Below are positions 1-5,667 of a stretch of 6,183 nt of DNA, in pieces. Each line of letters opens with the position of its first letter. Positions within the stretch are counted from its first letter, which is position 1. A program made the translations under genes and the position numbers. The stretch covers positions 2,235-8,417 of the forward strand of contig DFBF01000080.1 of the NCBI GenBank assembly GCA_002367285.1. Direction: 5' to 3'. This stretch comes from Rhodobacteraceae bacterium UBA3087 (GTDB taxonomy: Bacteria; Pseudomonadota; Alphaproteobacteria; Rhodobacterales; Rhodobacteraceae). The notes beneath the pieces are model-generated. The model made no database searches. It saw only the letters and a list, made by a program, of their open reading frames with translations, and was not told the DNA's origin.

Positions 1-438
1 ACCGAACAGATAGCCTTCGACAACCGGCCAGCTGCCCATTTCCACACCATCGATATAGTCAGCGTGGGTCAGGCCCGCGGCGGCCGAACAGGCGCTGCAC
101 ATCAGAACAATGCCACCGTCCGCCATGAAGGCGCTCAGCATATCCTGCACGGATGTGCCTTTTTCCGCCATCAACCCATGCACATGGCTGGGGCGTTTCT
201 TGTCGGCCAGATAAACTGCGCGCACATTCAGCCAGATCACGACCGGCGTGTGCCCGTTTTTCAGGACCTTCTGGTGGGCGAACATGATCGCCTTGGTGGC
301 GGCCCAGGTGTCATCGGTGGTCAGGCTGATGAACAGGCCGTCGGTGTTTCCCCCGTCTGCCTGGGCCGGTGTGGCCATGGGCAATGCGATGACAAGGGCA
401 AGAAAAAGGGCTGATGCCCATGCAACAATTTTCGACAT
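1..438 (-). CDS. Secreted DsrE-family protein (3' end outside window)
   Basis: This gene reads from 438 down to base 1 without a stop, so the C-terminus lies outside the window; 146 residues are visible. The start is ATG at 436-438 with an AGGAG ribosome site at 444-448, five bases upstream. Residues 1-27 look like a Sec signal peptide: Lys3, a hydrophobic core at about 5-20, and an AQA cleavage site before Asp28. The mature part resembles the DsrE/DsrF-like fold: a first strand GLFISLT (34-40), a second strand PVVIWLN (65-71), and the segment VLMCSACS (111-118), with Cys114 and Cys117 making a CxxC pair, followed by a GLTHADYIDGVEMG stretch. DsrE/TusD relatives carry sulfur on such cysteines. 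An exported version would act in the periplasm, so sulfur handling there is an inference, and the substrate is unknown. It is transcribed divergently from the ligase gene at 602. The family call is fairly sure; the function is not. Confidence 0.8.
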   Translation of the reverse strand, partial: MSKIVAWASALFLALVIALPMATPAQADGGNTDGLFISLTTDDTWAATKAIMFAHQKVLKNGHTPVVIWLNVRAVYLADKKRPSHVHGLMAEKGTSVQDMLSAFMADGGIVLMCSACSAAAGLTHADYIDGVEMGSWPVVEGYLFG

Positions 439-443
439 TTTAT

Positions 444-464
444 CTCCTTCCCGGAAACTCCGGG
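444..464 (-). promoter_or_regulatory. Ribosome site of the DsrE gene with an adjacent small hairpin
   Basis: On the minus strand a perfect 5-bp stem (450-454 with 460-464, 5-nt loop) sits directly 5' of the AGGAG Shine-Dalgarno at 444-448, which is followed five bases later by the ATG. The ribosome site decides the start of the DsrE gene. The hairpin is short and could be incidental, or could stabilise the 5' end of the message. Confidence 0.45.
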
Positions 465-545
465 CTGTTGAAAATGATGCGTCCCACAGGCACTCTACAC
501 CCCTGCCCCGTCACGCCCATGCGACAAACCGCATCACCAGAACAC

Positions 546-597
546 TTGCGATGCGCCCGCTTTCCTGCTGAAATCATCCGAAAGACCCGAAAGGAGG
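546..597 (+). promoter_or_regulatory. Candidate promoter and ribosome site of the GCS2-type ligase
   Basis: A possible sigma-70-type promoter is TTGCGA at 546-551 and TGAAAT at 569-574, separated by 17 bp; each box matches 4 of 6 consensus bases. It would start transcription near 581. The strong Shine-Dalgarno AAGGAGG at 591-597, four bases before the ATG at 602, is clear and fixes the start of the ligase gene. The promoter boxes are a weak call in a GC-rich genome; the rest of the 163-bp divergent region shows no convincing promoter for the opposite gene. Confidence 0.35.
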
Positions 598-601
598 CGA
601 C

Positions 602-1735
602 ATGGCGAAATCGGACCCACCCTTCACCATCGGCGTGGAAGAAGAATACCTGCTGGTCGACCGCGACAGCCTGGAATTGGCCGAGGCCCCCGAGGCCCTG
701 ATGATCGCCTGCAAAGCGGACCTGGAAGGCCAGGTCAGCCCCGAGTTTCTGCAATGCCAGATCGAAATCGGCACCCGCGTTTGCGCCAATGTCGCCGAGG
801 CCCGCGAGGACCTGAAACGTCTGCGATCGACGGTGGCAAAACACGCTGCCAGCCACGGCTTGGCGCCGATTGCCGCCAGCTGTCATCCCTTTGCCGAATG
901 GAAAAAACAGCACCACACCGACAAGGCCCGTTACAACGAATTGCGCCGCGATCTGGGCGGCGTGGTGCGGCGTATGCTGATCTGTGGCATGCATGTGCAT
1001 GTGGGCATTGATGACCCCGACACCCGCGTCGACATCATGAATCAGCTGACATATTTCCTGCCCCACCTGCTGGCTTTATCGGCCAGTTCTCCGTTCTGGC
1101 AGGGCGAAGATACCGGGCTTGCCAGCTATCGCCTGACGGTATTTGACAACCTGCCACGCACAGGCCTGCCACCCCGGCTGAACAGCTGGTCGGAATATGA
1201 CCGCAGCGTGCAGGCTTTGGTCGATATTGGCGTGATCGAAGACAGTTCGAAAATCTGGTGGGACCTGCGCCCCTCGTCACGTTTTCCAACGATCGAAGCG
1301 CGCATTTGCGACGTCTCGCCACGGCTGGAAACCACCCTGTCGCTGGCCGCCCTGATCCAATCTCTCAGCCGGATGCTGTGGCGGCTGAAATCGGCCAACC
1401 AACGCTGGCGTATCTATGACAACTTTCTGGTCGCCGAAAACCGCTGGCGCGCGCAACGCTATGGCATTCAGGGCGGGTTGATTGATTTCGGAAAACGGGA
1501 AATGGTTGATTTTGAATACCTTACCGAAGAACTGATCAACCTTGTGCGCGAAGACGCCGAGGCGCTTGGCTGCATCGAAGAGGTCGAAGGTGCGCGCAGA
1601 ATTCTCGTCTCGGGCACCTCGGCCGACCGTCAACGCATGGTCTATGCCGATAGCCTCCAGGCCGAAAAATCGATCGACGAAGCCCTGCGCGATGTGGTGC
1701 GCCACCTGATTGAAGACTTCCACGCAGACCAGTGA
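602..1735 (+). CDS. Carboxylate-amine ligase, YbdK / GCS2 family (glutamate-cysteine ligase type 2-like)
   Basis: The 377-residue protein has the length and motifs of the YbdK branch of glutamate-cysteine ligase family 2, a cytoplasmic ATP-dependent enzyme that joins a carboxylate to an amine. Visible hallmarks are GVEEEYLLVD (11-20) with the three acidic residues that open the nucleotide/metal site, HVHVGI (131-136), SASSPFWQG (160-168) and a WWDLRPSSRFPTIEARICD block (219-237). The E. coli homologue has weak gamma-glutamylcysteine synthetase activity; the true substrate for most members is unsettled, and the housekeeping GshA of alphaproteobacteria is a different protein. The ATG at 602 has a textbook AAGGAGG. 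The gene stands alone on the plus strand, divergent from a DsrE-family gene, with a 135-bp gap before the valine operon. No clear rho-independent terminator follows it. The family is secure; the exact reaction is not. Confidence 0.9.
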   Translation: MAKSDPPFTIGVEEEYLLVDRDSLELAEAPEALMIACKADLEGQVSPEFLQCQIEIGTRVCANVAEAREDLKRLRSTVAKHAASHGLAPIAASCHPFAEWKKQHHTDKARYNELRRDLGGVVRRMLICGMHVHVGIDDPDTRVDIMNQLTYFLPHLLALSASSPFWQGEDTGLASYRLTVFDNLPRTGLPPRLNSWSEYDRSVQALVDIGVIEDSSKIWWDLRPSSRFPTIEARICDVSPRLETTLSLAALIQSLSRMLWRLKSANQRWRIYDNFLVAENRWRAQRYGIQGGLIDFGKREMVDFEYLTEELINLVREDAEALGCIEEVEGARRILVSGTSADRQRMVYADSLQAEKSIDEALRDVVRHLIEDFHADQ

Positions 1736-1756
1736 TCAGCGGCCCGGCCCCACCGG

Positions 1757-1863
1757 ACAAAAATCATTTAATTTTCACGTAGATATACGGCCTTCTATCC
1801 TTGTAAAACTCCTGTAAGGATTGTCCCTTAAACAAACACTCGATTCCACACGCGCGCGGGAGG
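1757..1863 (+). promoter_or_regulatory. AT-rich leader and probable promoter region of the valine-catabolism operon
   Basis: The gap between the ligase stop (1735) and the dehydrogenase start (1871) contains a distinctly AT-rich stretch, roughly 1757-1845, in otherwise GC-rich DNA, as expected for a promoter. Possible elements are TTTTCA at 1772-1777, TATACG at 1784-1789, TTGTAA at 1801-1806, a TGTAA direct repeat at 1802-1806 and 1813-1817 (11 bp apart, one helical turn), and a TAAGG/CCTTA dyad at 1815-1819 and 1826-1830. No pair of -35/-10 boxes with good spacing is convincing. The GGGAGG at 1858-1863, seven bases before the ATG at 1871, is the ribosome site. Confidence 0.4.
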
Positions 1864-1870
1864 TTTGCAC

Positions 1871-3016
1871 ATGGATTTCGCTCTTTCAGAAGAACAACAG
1901 GCCATTTTTGACATGGCCCAGGCATTTGGCCAGGAACACATCGCCCCCAATGCGATGGCCTGGGAACGGGCCGGCACGATCCCGAAAGAGCTGTGGACGG
2001 AAATCGCCCAGCTGGGCTTTGGCGGGCTGTACGTCTCCGAAGATTTCGGCGGCACCGGCCTGACCCGCCTGGACGCGACCCTGGTGTTCGAAGCCCTTGC
2101 CATGTCCTGCCCTGCTGTCGGCAGTTTCCTGTCGATCCACAACATGTGCGGCGGCATGATCGACAAATTCGGGTCCGATGAAACCAAGGCGAAATGGCTG
2201 CCGGACCTGTGCACGATGGAGAAGGTTTTCTCCTACTGCCTGACCGAACCGGGCTCGGGCTCGGACGCGTCATCCCTGCGCACACGCGCTGAAAAAACCA
2301 ACGACGGCTATACCCTGAACGGCACAAAGGCGTTCATTTCTGGCGGCGGCTATTCCGACGCATACGTGACCATGGTGCGCACCGGCGAAGATGGCCCGAA
2401 AGGGATTTCCACCGTCGTGGTCGAAGATGGCGCAGACGGTCTGTCCTTTGGCGGGCTCGAAGAAAAGATGGGCTGGAAGGCGCAACCGACCGCACAGGTG
2501 CAGTTTGACGACTGTTTCGTGCCCGCCGACAACCTGATCGGCGAAGAAGGGCGCGGGTTTTCCTATGCCATGGCTGGGCTGGACGGAGGCCGTTTGAACA
2601 TCGCCGCCAGCGCCCTTGGTGGCGCGCAGAACGCGCTGGACCTGACCCTGAGCTATATGGGCGAACGCAAGGCCTTTGGCCGCCCGATTGACCAGTTCCA
2701 GGCGCTGCAATTCCGCCTGGCAGACATGGAAACGAAACTGCAATCCGCCCGTATCTTCCTGCGTCAGGCCGCCTGGAAGCTGGACAACAAGGCGCCGGAT
2801 GCCTCGAAATTCTGCGCCATGGCGAAAATGTATGTGACCGACGTGTCCTTTGATGTCGCCAATGACTGCCTGCAACTGCATGGCGGCTATGGTTATTTGG
2901 CCGACTATGGCATTGAAAAGATCGTGCGTGACCTGCGGGTGCACCAGATTCTGGAAGGCACGAACGAAATCATGCGCCTGATCGTCAGCCGCCAGATGCT
3001 GGCGGACCGCGGCTGA
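1871..3016 (+). CDS. Acyl-CoA dehydrogenase, isobutyryl-CoA dehydrogenase type
   Basis: This 381-residue FAD enzyme would oxidise isobutyryl-CoA to methacrylyl-CoA in valine breakdown, passing electrons to ETF. The first ACAD signature is YCLTEPGSGSD (122-132), the second is QLHGGYGYL (335-343), and the catalytic base is predicted as Glu362 in ILEGTNEIMR, the MCAD/IBD position rather than the isovaleryl-CoA dehydrogenase position. Recalled human ACAD8 shares long runs such as the TEPGSGSDA, KAFISG and RVHQILEG regions, which favours isobutyryl-CoA over other short-chain substrates. The ATG at 1871 is chosen because GGGAGG lies seven bases upstream and the protein then begins MDFALSEEQQ, typical of the family; a TTG at 1865 is in frame but too close to the ribosome site. 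It leads an operon with a hydrolase (stop and start share one base) and mmsB, which supports the valine role. A 2-methyl-branched-chain or butyryl-CoA substrate cannot be fully excluded. Confidence 0.93.
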   Translation: MDFALSEEQQAIFDMAQAFGQEHIAPNAMAWERAGTIPKELWTEIAQLGFGGLYVSEDFGGTGLTRLDATLVFEALAMSCPAVGSFLSIHNMCGGMIDKFGSDETKAKWLPDLCTMEKVFSYCLTEPGSGSDASSLRTRAEKTNDGYTLNGTKAFISGGGYSDAYVTMVRTGEDGPKGISTVVVEDGADGLSFGGLEEKMGWKAQPTAQVQFDDCFVPADNLIGEEGRGFSYAMAGLDGGRLNIAASALGGAQNALDLTLSYMGERKAFGRPIDQFQALQFRLADMETKLQSARIFLRQAAWKLDNKAPDASKFCAMAKMYVTDVSFDVANDCLQLHGGYGYLADYGIEKIVRDLRVHQILEGTNEIMRLIVSRQMLADRG

Positions 3017-4038
3017 TGTCCGACATCCATATTCGCATCGAAGGTCAGGCTGGACGCATCACCCTGACCCGCCCCAAGGCGCTGAACGCGGTCACCTATG
3101 ACATGTGCATCGCGATCGAAACCGCATTGGACCAGTGGCGCGACGATGACGCCGTGACCCTGGTGATCCTGGACGCCGAGGGCGACAAAGCCTTTTCGGC
3201 CGGCGGCGACATTGCCGACCTGTACGCGACCGGCAAGGCAGGCGATTTCGCTTTCGGTCAAAAATTCTGGCGCGATGAATACCGGATGAACGCCAAAATC
3301 CACGAATACGCCAAGCCCATCGTCAGCTTTCTGCAAGGCTTTACCATGGGCGGCGGCATGGGGGTTGGCTGTCACGGATCGCACCGGATCGTCGGTGAAA
3401 CCAGCCAGATCGCCATGCCCGAGGTCGGCATCGGCCTGGTCCCCGACGTGGGCGGATCGCTGATCCTGGCCGGCGCGCCCGGCCATCTGGGCACCTACGC
3501 GGCGACCACCGGCGCGCGGATGAATGCGGGCGACGCGATCACCATCGGCTTTGCCGACATGTTCATTCCCCAGGACAAATGGCCTGGCCTGATCGAAACA
3601 CTGGTGAAAACCGGAAATGTTGAAATACTGCAAGGCAAACCGGCGCCTGATGGGGTCATTACCCCCCAAAAGGTTGAAATAGATCAACACTTCGGCGCGG
3701 CCACCCTGCCCGATCTGCTGGCATCCCTGCGCGCATCAGACAGCGAATTCGCCCAAAAAACGCTAAAAACGCTGCTGCGCAATTCGCCCTTGTCGATGGC
3801 TTACACAATCGAAATGATGCAACGCCTGAAGGGTATCACTGACATTCGCGCCGCTCTGCAATTGGAATACCGCTTCACGTTCCGCGCAATGGAACATGGC
3901 GATTTCATCGAAGGTATCCGCGCGGCGATCATCGACAAAGATCGCCGCCCGAACTGGCGTCATGACGCCGATGACTTGCCGCAAACGGCAATTGACACCA
4001 TGCTTGCCCCGCTGGGCGACAACGCTTTGACATTCTGA
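3016..4038 (+). CDS. 3-hydroxyisobutyryl-CoA hydrolase (enoyl-CoA hydratase/isomerase superfamily)
   Basis: The 340-residue crotonase-fold protein would release CoA from 3-hydroxyisobutyryl-CoA, a valine-specific step that keeps toxic methacrylyl-CoA low. Evidence includes the oxyanion-hole loop SAGGDI (61-66), MGGGMG (111-116), the AMPEVGIGLVPDVGG block with Glu136 and Asp144 at the positions used by HIBCH enzymes, and the C-terminal IDKDRRPNW (306-314), which is diagnostic of HIBCH rather than of simple enoyl-CoA hydratases. The length matches HIBCH (about 340-385) and exceeds the roughly 260 residues of hydratases. The ATG at 3016 overlaps the TGA of the dehydrogenase by one base (TGATG), and no strong Shine-Dalgarno precedes it, so translation is probably coupled. 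The next gene, mmsB, uses the product. The call is strong from both motif and context. A separate hydratase for methacrylyl-CoA is not in the window. Confidence 0.93.
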   Translation: MSDIHIRIEGQAGRITLTRPKALNAVTYDMCIAIETALDQWRDDDAVTLVILDAEGDKAFSAGGDIADLYATGKAGDFAFGQKFWRDEYRMNAKIHEYAKPIVSFLQGFTMGGGMGVGCHGSHRIVGETSQIAMPEVGIGLVPDVGGSLILAGAPGHLGTYAATTGARMNAGDAITIGFADMFIPQDKWPGLIETLVKTGNVEILQGKPAPDGVITPQKVEIDQHFGAATLPDLLASLRASDSEFAQKTLKTLLRNSPLSMAYTIEMMQRLKGITDIRAALQLEYRFTFRAMEHGDFIEGIRAAIIDKDRRPNWRHDADDLPQTAIDTMLAPLGDNALTF

Positions 4039-4042
4039 GGAG
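4037..4042 (+). promoter_or_regulatory. Ribosome site of mmsB overlapping the hydrolase stop codon
   Basis: GAGGAG at 4037-4042 overlaps the TGA stop (4036-4038) of the hydrolase and lies six bases before the mmsB ATG. Ribosomes ending on the hydrolase would be placed directly on this site, consistent with one polycistronic message. Confidence 0.7.
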
Positions 4043-4048
4043 ACAGCC

Positions 4049-4921
4049 ATGAAAATCGGATTTATCGGACTGGGCAACATGGGTGGCCCGATGGCCGCAA
4101 ACCTTGCCAAAGCAGGCCACGAGGTCGTGGGCTTTGACATGGCCGATGTCACCATCGATGGCGTGAACATGGCGGACACCGGGGCTGCGGCCGCAACCGG
4201 CGCGGATGTGGTCATCACCATGCTGCCCAACGGTGCGATCCTGCGCGCAGTCGCCGCCGAATTGATCCCGGCCATGTCAAAAGGTGCGGCCTTGGTCGAC
4301 TGTTCCACGGTCGATGTAGAAAGCGCGCGCGCCGTGTCCGATGACGCCACGGCGGCGGGCCTGTTGTTCGTGGATGCTCCCGTTTCGGGCGGCGTCGGCG
4401 GCGCGTCCGGTGGCACACTGACCTTCATGGCCGGGGGCAGCGCGGATGCCTTTGCCAAGGCCGACCCGCTGTTTGACATCATGGGCCAAAAGGCCGTGCA
4501 TTGCGGTGACGCGGGCGCGGGCCAGGCCGCCAAGATCTGCAATAACATGATCCTGGGCATCACCATGGCTGGCACCTGCGAAGCCTTTGCTTTGGCGGAC
4601 AAATTGGGCCTGGACCGGCAGAAAATGTTCGACGTGGTCAGCACTTCGTCGGGCTATAGCTGGTCGATGAACGCCTATTGCCCGGCGCCGGGTGTGGGGC
4701 CGACGTCGCCCGCCGACAACGACTATAAACCCGGGTTCGCTGCTGAGCTGATGCTGAAGGATCTGCGCCTGTCGCAACAGGCCGCCGAAGCGGTCGACGC
4801 CGACACCCCGATGGGCGAACGCGCCACCCAGCTGTATACCGATTTCGTCGACGACGAAGACGGTTTGGGCCAGGATTTTTCGGCCATGTTGCCCCGGTTC
4901 GAAAAACGCTCTCGCGGCTGA
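4049..4921 (+). CDS. mmsB: 3-hydroxyisobutyrate dehydrogenase
   Basis: The 290-residue protein belongs to the beta-hydroxyacid dehydrogenase family and would oxidise 3-hydroxyisobutyrate to methylmalonate semialdehyde with NAD+. It has the N-terminal Rossmann motif FIGLGNMGGPMA (G7, G9, G12), with Asp30 after the second strand favouring NAD over NADP, the substrate loop DAPVSGG (109-115), the catalytic Lys162 in GQAAKICNNM with Asn166 one turn on, and the C-terminal Lys237-Asp238 of LMLKDLRL. Length and motifs fit MmsB rather than tartronate semialdehyde reductase, and two valine-pathway genes immediately upstream make the assignment firm. The start has GAGGAG six bases upstream. The usual partner mmsA (methylmalonate-semialdehyde dehydrogenase) does not follow; a regulator begins 24 bp after the stop instead. 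Confidence 0.95.
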   Translation: MKIGFIGLGNMGGPMAANLAKAGHEVVGFDMADVTIDGVNMADTGAAAATGADVVITMLPNGAILRAVAAELIPAMSKGAALVDCSTVDVESARAVSDDATAAGLLFVDAPVSGGVGGASGGTLTFMAGGSADAFAKADPLFDIMGQKAVHCGDAGAGQAAKICNNMILGITMAGTCEAFALADKLGLDRQKMFDVVSTSSGYSWSMNAYCPAPGVGPTSPADNDYKPGFAAELMLKDLRLSQQAAEAVDADTPMGERATQLYTDFVDDEDGLGQDFSAMLPRFEKRSRG

Positions 4922-4930
4922 TACCTGCAC

Positions 4931-4967
4931 GGGTATACTGGGCCCATGACATGGACCCAGTATACCC
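4931..4967. repeat. Near-perfect 37-bp palindrome spanning the start codon of the Crp/Fnr gene
   Basis: Arms GGGTATACTGGG (4931-4942) and CCCAGTATACCC (4956-4967) are exact reverse complements. The centre continues the symmetry with CCATG (4944-4948) and CATGG (4950-4954) around A4949, so 17 of 18 base pairs match; the only mismatch is C4943 against A4955. The regulator's ATG (4946-4948) lies in the core. The left arm contains TATACT (4934-4939), a 5-of-6 match to a -10 box, seven bases before the ATG. It may be an autoregulatory operator, an RNA hairpin that hides the start codon in read-through transcripts, or both. It has no U-tract, so it is not an ordinary terminator. The symmetry is directly visible; the role is inferred. 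Confidence 0.85.
4934..4939 (+). promoter_or_regulatory. Candidate -10 box for a leaderless regulator transcript
   Basis: TATACT matches the -10 consensus at five of six positions and would place the transcription start at about 4946, the A of the regulator's ATG. No matching -35 is seen near 4910-4917. The absence of a Shine-Dalgarno before the ATG agrees with a leaderless message, but the box is also simply part of the palindrome arm. Confidence 0.35.
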
Positions 4968-5602
4968 AGGACATCGCCACGCTGGACGCGCCCGCCCGCG
5001 CGTTGTTGGACACGCTTGCGCCCGTGGAGGTCCCCGCGGGTGCCGTTCTTTTTTGCCCCGGTGAGGCTGTCAAAGGCTATGTCGTCATGCTGTCGGGTCA
5101 GGTCGATGTGGAACTGGTCGGCCCCAATGGGCGCGATATTCTGCTGTATCGTGTGGCCCCTGGGCAGAGCTGTATTCAGTCAACATTGGGCCTGTTGGGC
5201 GGCGATGATTACACCGCCGAGGCCACTGCGGACGGCCCCGCAAAGCTGGTTCTGATCCCGCGCGACGTGTTCTTTGCGCTTCTGGATGCGTCCGCCGGGT
5301 TTCGCCGGCTGGTGTTTTCCGCCTTTGCTGACCGCATGCAAACGATGATGCAGCTGATTGAAAACGTAAGTTTTATGAGCGTCGAATCCCGTCTGGCCAC
5401 GCTGATCCTGGAGCGCGCGACGCAGGACAGCCTGCATATGACACAGGCCGATATGGCCACCGCGATCGGGTCCGCCCGCGAGGTTGTCTCGCGCCGTCTG
5501 GACCGCTGGGCCAAGGCCGGGATCGTCACCCTTGAACGAGGTGAAGTGACCATCACCGACCGCACCGGACTGGAAAGATTACAAAAATCGCCTGCTGTGT
5601 GA
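4946..5602 (+). CDS. Crp/Fnr-family transcriptional regulator
   Basis: This 218-residue cytoplasmic DNA-binding protein has the Crp/Fnr layout: a cyclic-nucleotide-binding-like beta-roll (about 14-115, with VPAGAVLFCPGE and LSGQVDVEL), a dimerisation helix (about 117-144), and a winged helix-turn-helix (about 146-205). In the recognition helix SAREVVSRRL, Glu179, Ser182 and Arg183 match the E-xx-S-R pattern of FNR-like proteins. The cAMP-binding residues of CRP (GEL and the RS pair) are not recognisable, and the four iron-sulfur cysteines of FNR are absent. The only cysteines are Cys37 and Cys76 (in APGQSC), possible redox or sulfur sensors by inference. The ATG at 4946 gives an MTW-type N-terminus usual for this subgroup, yet it has no Shine-Dalgarno and sits inside a palindrome. 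It follows mmsB by 24 bp but pairs more naturally with the DUF2892 gene downstream, its likely target. The ligand is unknown. Confidence 0.9.
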   Translation: MTWTQYTQDIATLDAPARALLDTLAPVEVPAGAVLFCPGEAVKGYVVMLSGQVDVELVGPNGRDILLYRVAPGQSCIQSTLGLLGGDDYTAEATADGPAKLVLIPRDVFFALLDASAGFRRLVFSAFADRMQTMMQLIENVSFMSVESRLATLILERATQDSLHMTQADMATAIGSAREVVSRRLDRWAKAGIVTLERGEVTITDRTGLERLQKSPAV

Positions 5603-5612
5603 CCCCGTCACA
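5598..5612. promoter_or_regulatory. Palindromic operator candidate upstream of the DUF2892 gene
   Basis: TGTGAC-CCC-GTCACA is a perfect 6-3-6 inverted repeat that begins inside the last codons of the regulator gene and covers its TGA stop. Its half-sites TGTGA/TCACA equal those of the CRP consensus but are separated by 5 bp instead of 6. The centre (5605) lies about 29 bp before a -10-like sequence (ATAAAC 5634-5639 or TAAACT 5635-5640), which would place it near position -41, the class II activator position. Binding by the adjacent Crp/Fnr protein is an inference. Confidence 0.5.
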
Positions 5613-5632
5613 TGCCTTTGCCCGTCAAGCGG

Positions 5633-5640
5633 CATAAACT
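5633..5640 (+). promoter_or_regulatory. Candidate -10 region of the DUF2892 gene
   Basis: CATAAACT contains overlapping 4-of-6 matches to TATAAT. There is no good -35 box 16-18 bp upstream; that position is next to the palindrome at 5598-5612, as expected for an activator-dependent promoter. Transcription would begin near 5645, leaving about 22 bases before the ATG, including the GAGGAAAGG ribosome site (5652-5660). Confidence 0.3.
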
Positions 5641-5667
5641 CCCCCCAAACAGAGGAAAGGAAACACC

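Noticed and set aside
468..499. TTGAAA followed by TCTACA as a promoter for the ligase
   Set aside because: The spacing is 20 bp and the -10 match is poor.
64..571. Plus-strand open frames over the left edge
   Set aside because: They are antisense to the DsrE-family gene, which has a signal peptide, family motifs and a good ribosome site.
985..1008. Repeated GCATG/GTGCATG pattern
   Set aside because: It is explained by the conserved HVHVG motif of the ligase and its codon use.
440..1066. Minus-strand open frame (208 codons) covering the divergent region and the start of the ligase
   Set aside because: It overlaps the well-defined ligase start and the DsrE leader, and its translation has no domain character.
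1744..1775. CCGG/CCGG hairpin followed by A/T-rich DNA as a terminator of the ligase gene
   Set aside because: The stem is only 4 bp and is not followed by an immediate T-tract.
1865..1870. TTG as an alternative start of the acyl-CoA dehydrogenase
   Set aside because: It would leave only one base after the GGGAGG ribosome site; the ATG at 1871 has proper spacing and gives the usual N-terminus.
2905..3690. Minus-strand open frame (261 codons) opposite the dehydrogenase/hydrolase junction
   Set aside because: It is antisense to conserved catalytic regions of both plus-strand genes and has no recognisable domain.
3763..4644. Long minus-strand open frame (293 codons) opposite the hydrolase and mmsB
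   Set aside because: It lies antisense to two well-supported enzymes and spans their junction. Its translation is rich in Ala, Ser, Pro and Met with no family motif, as expected for a mirror frame in GC-rich DNA.
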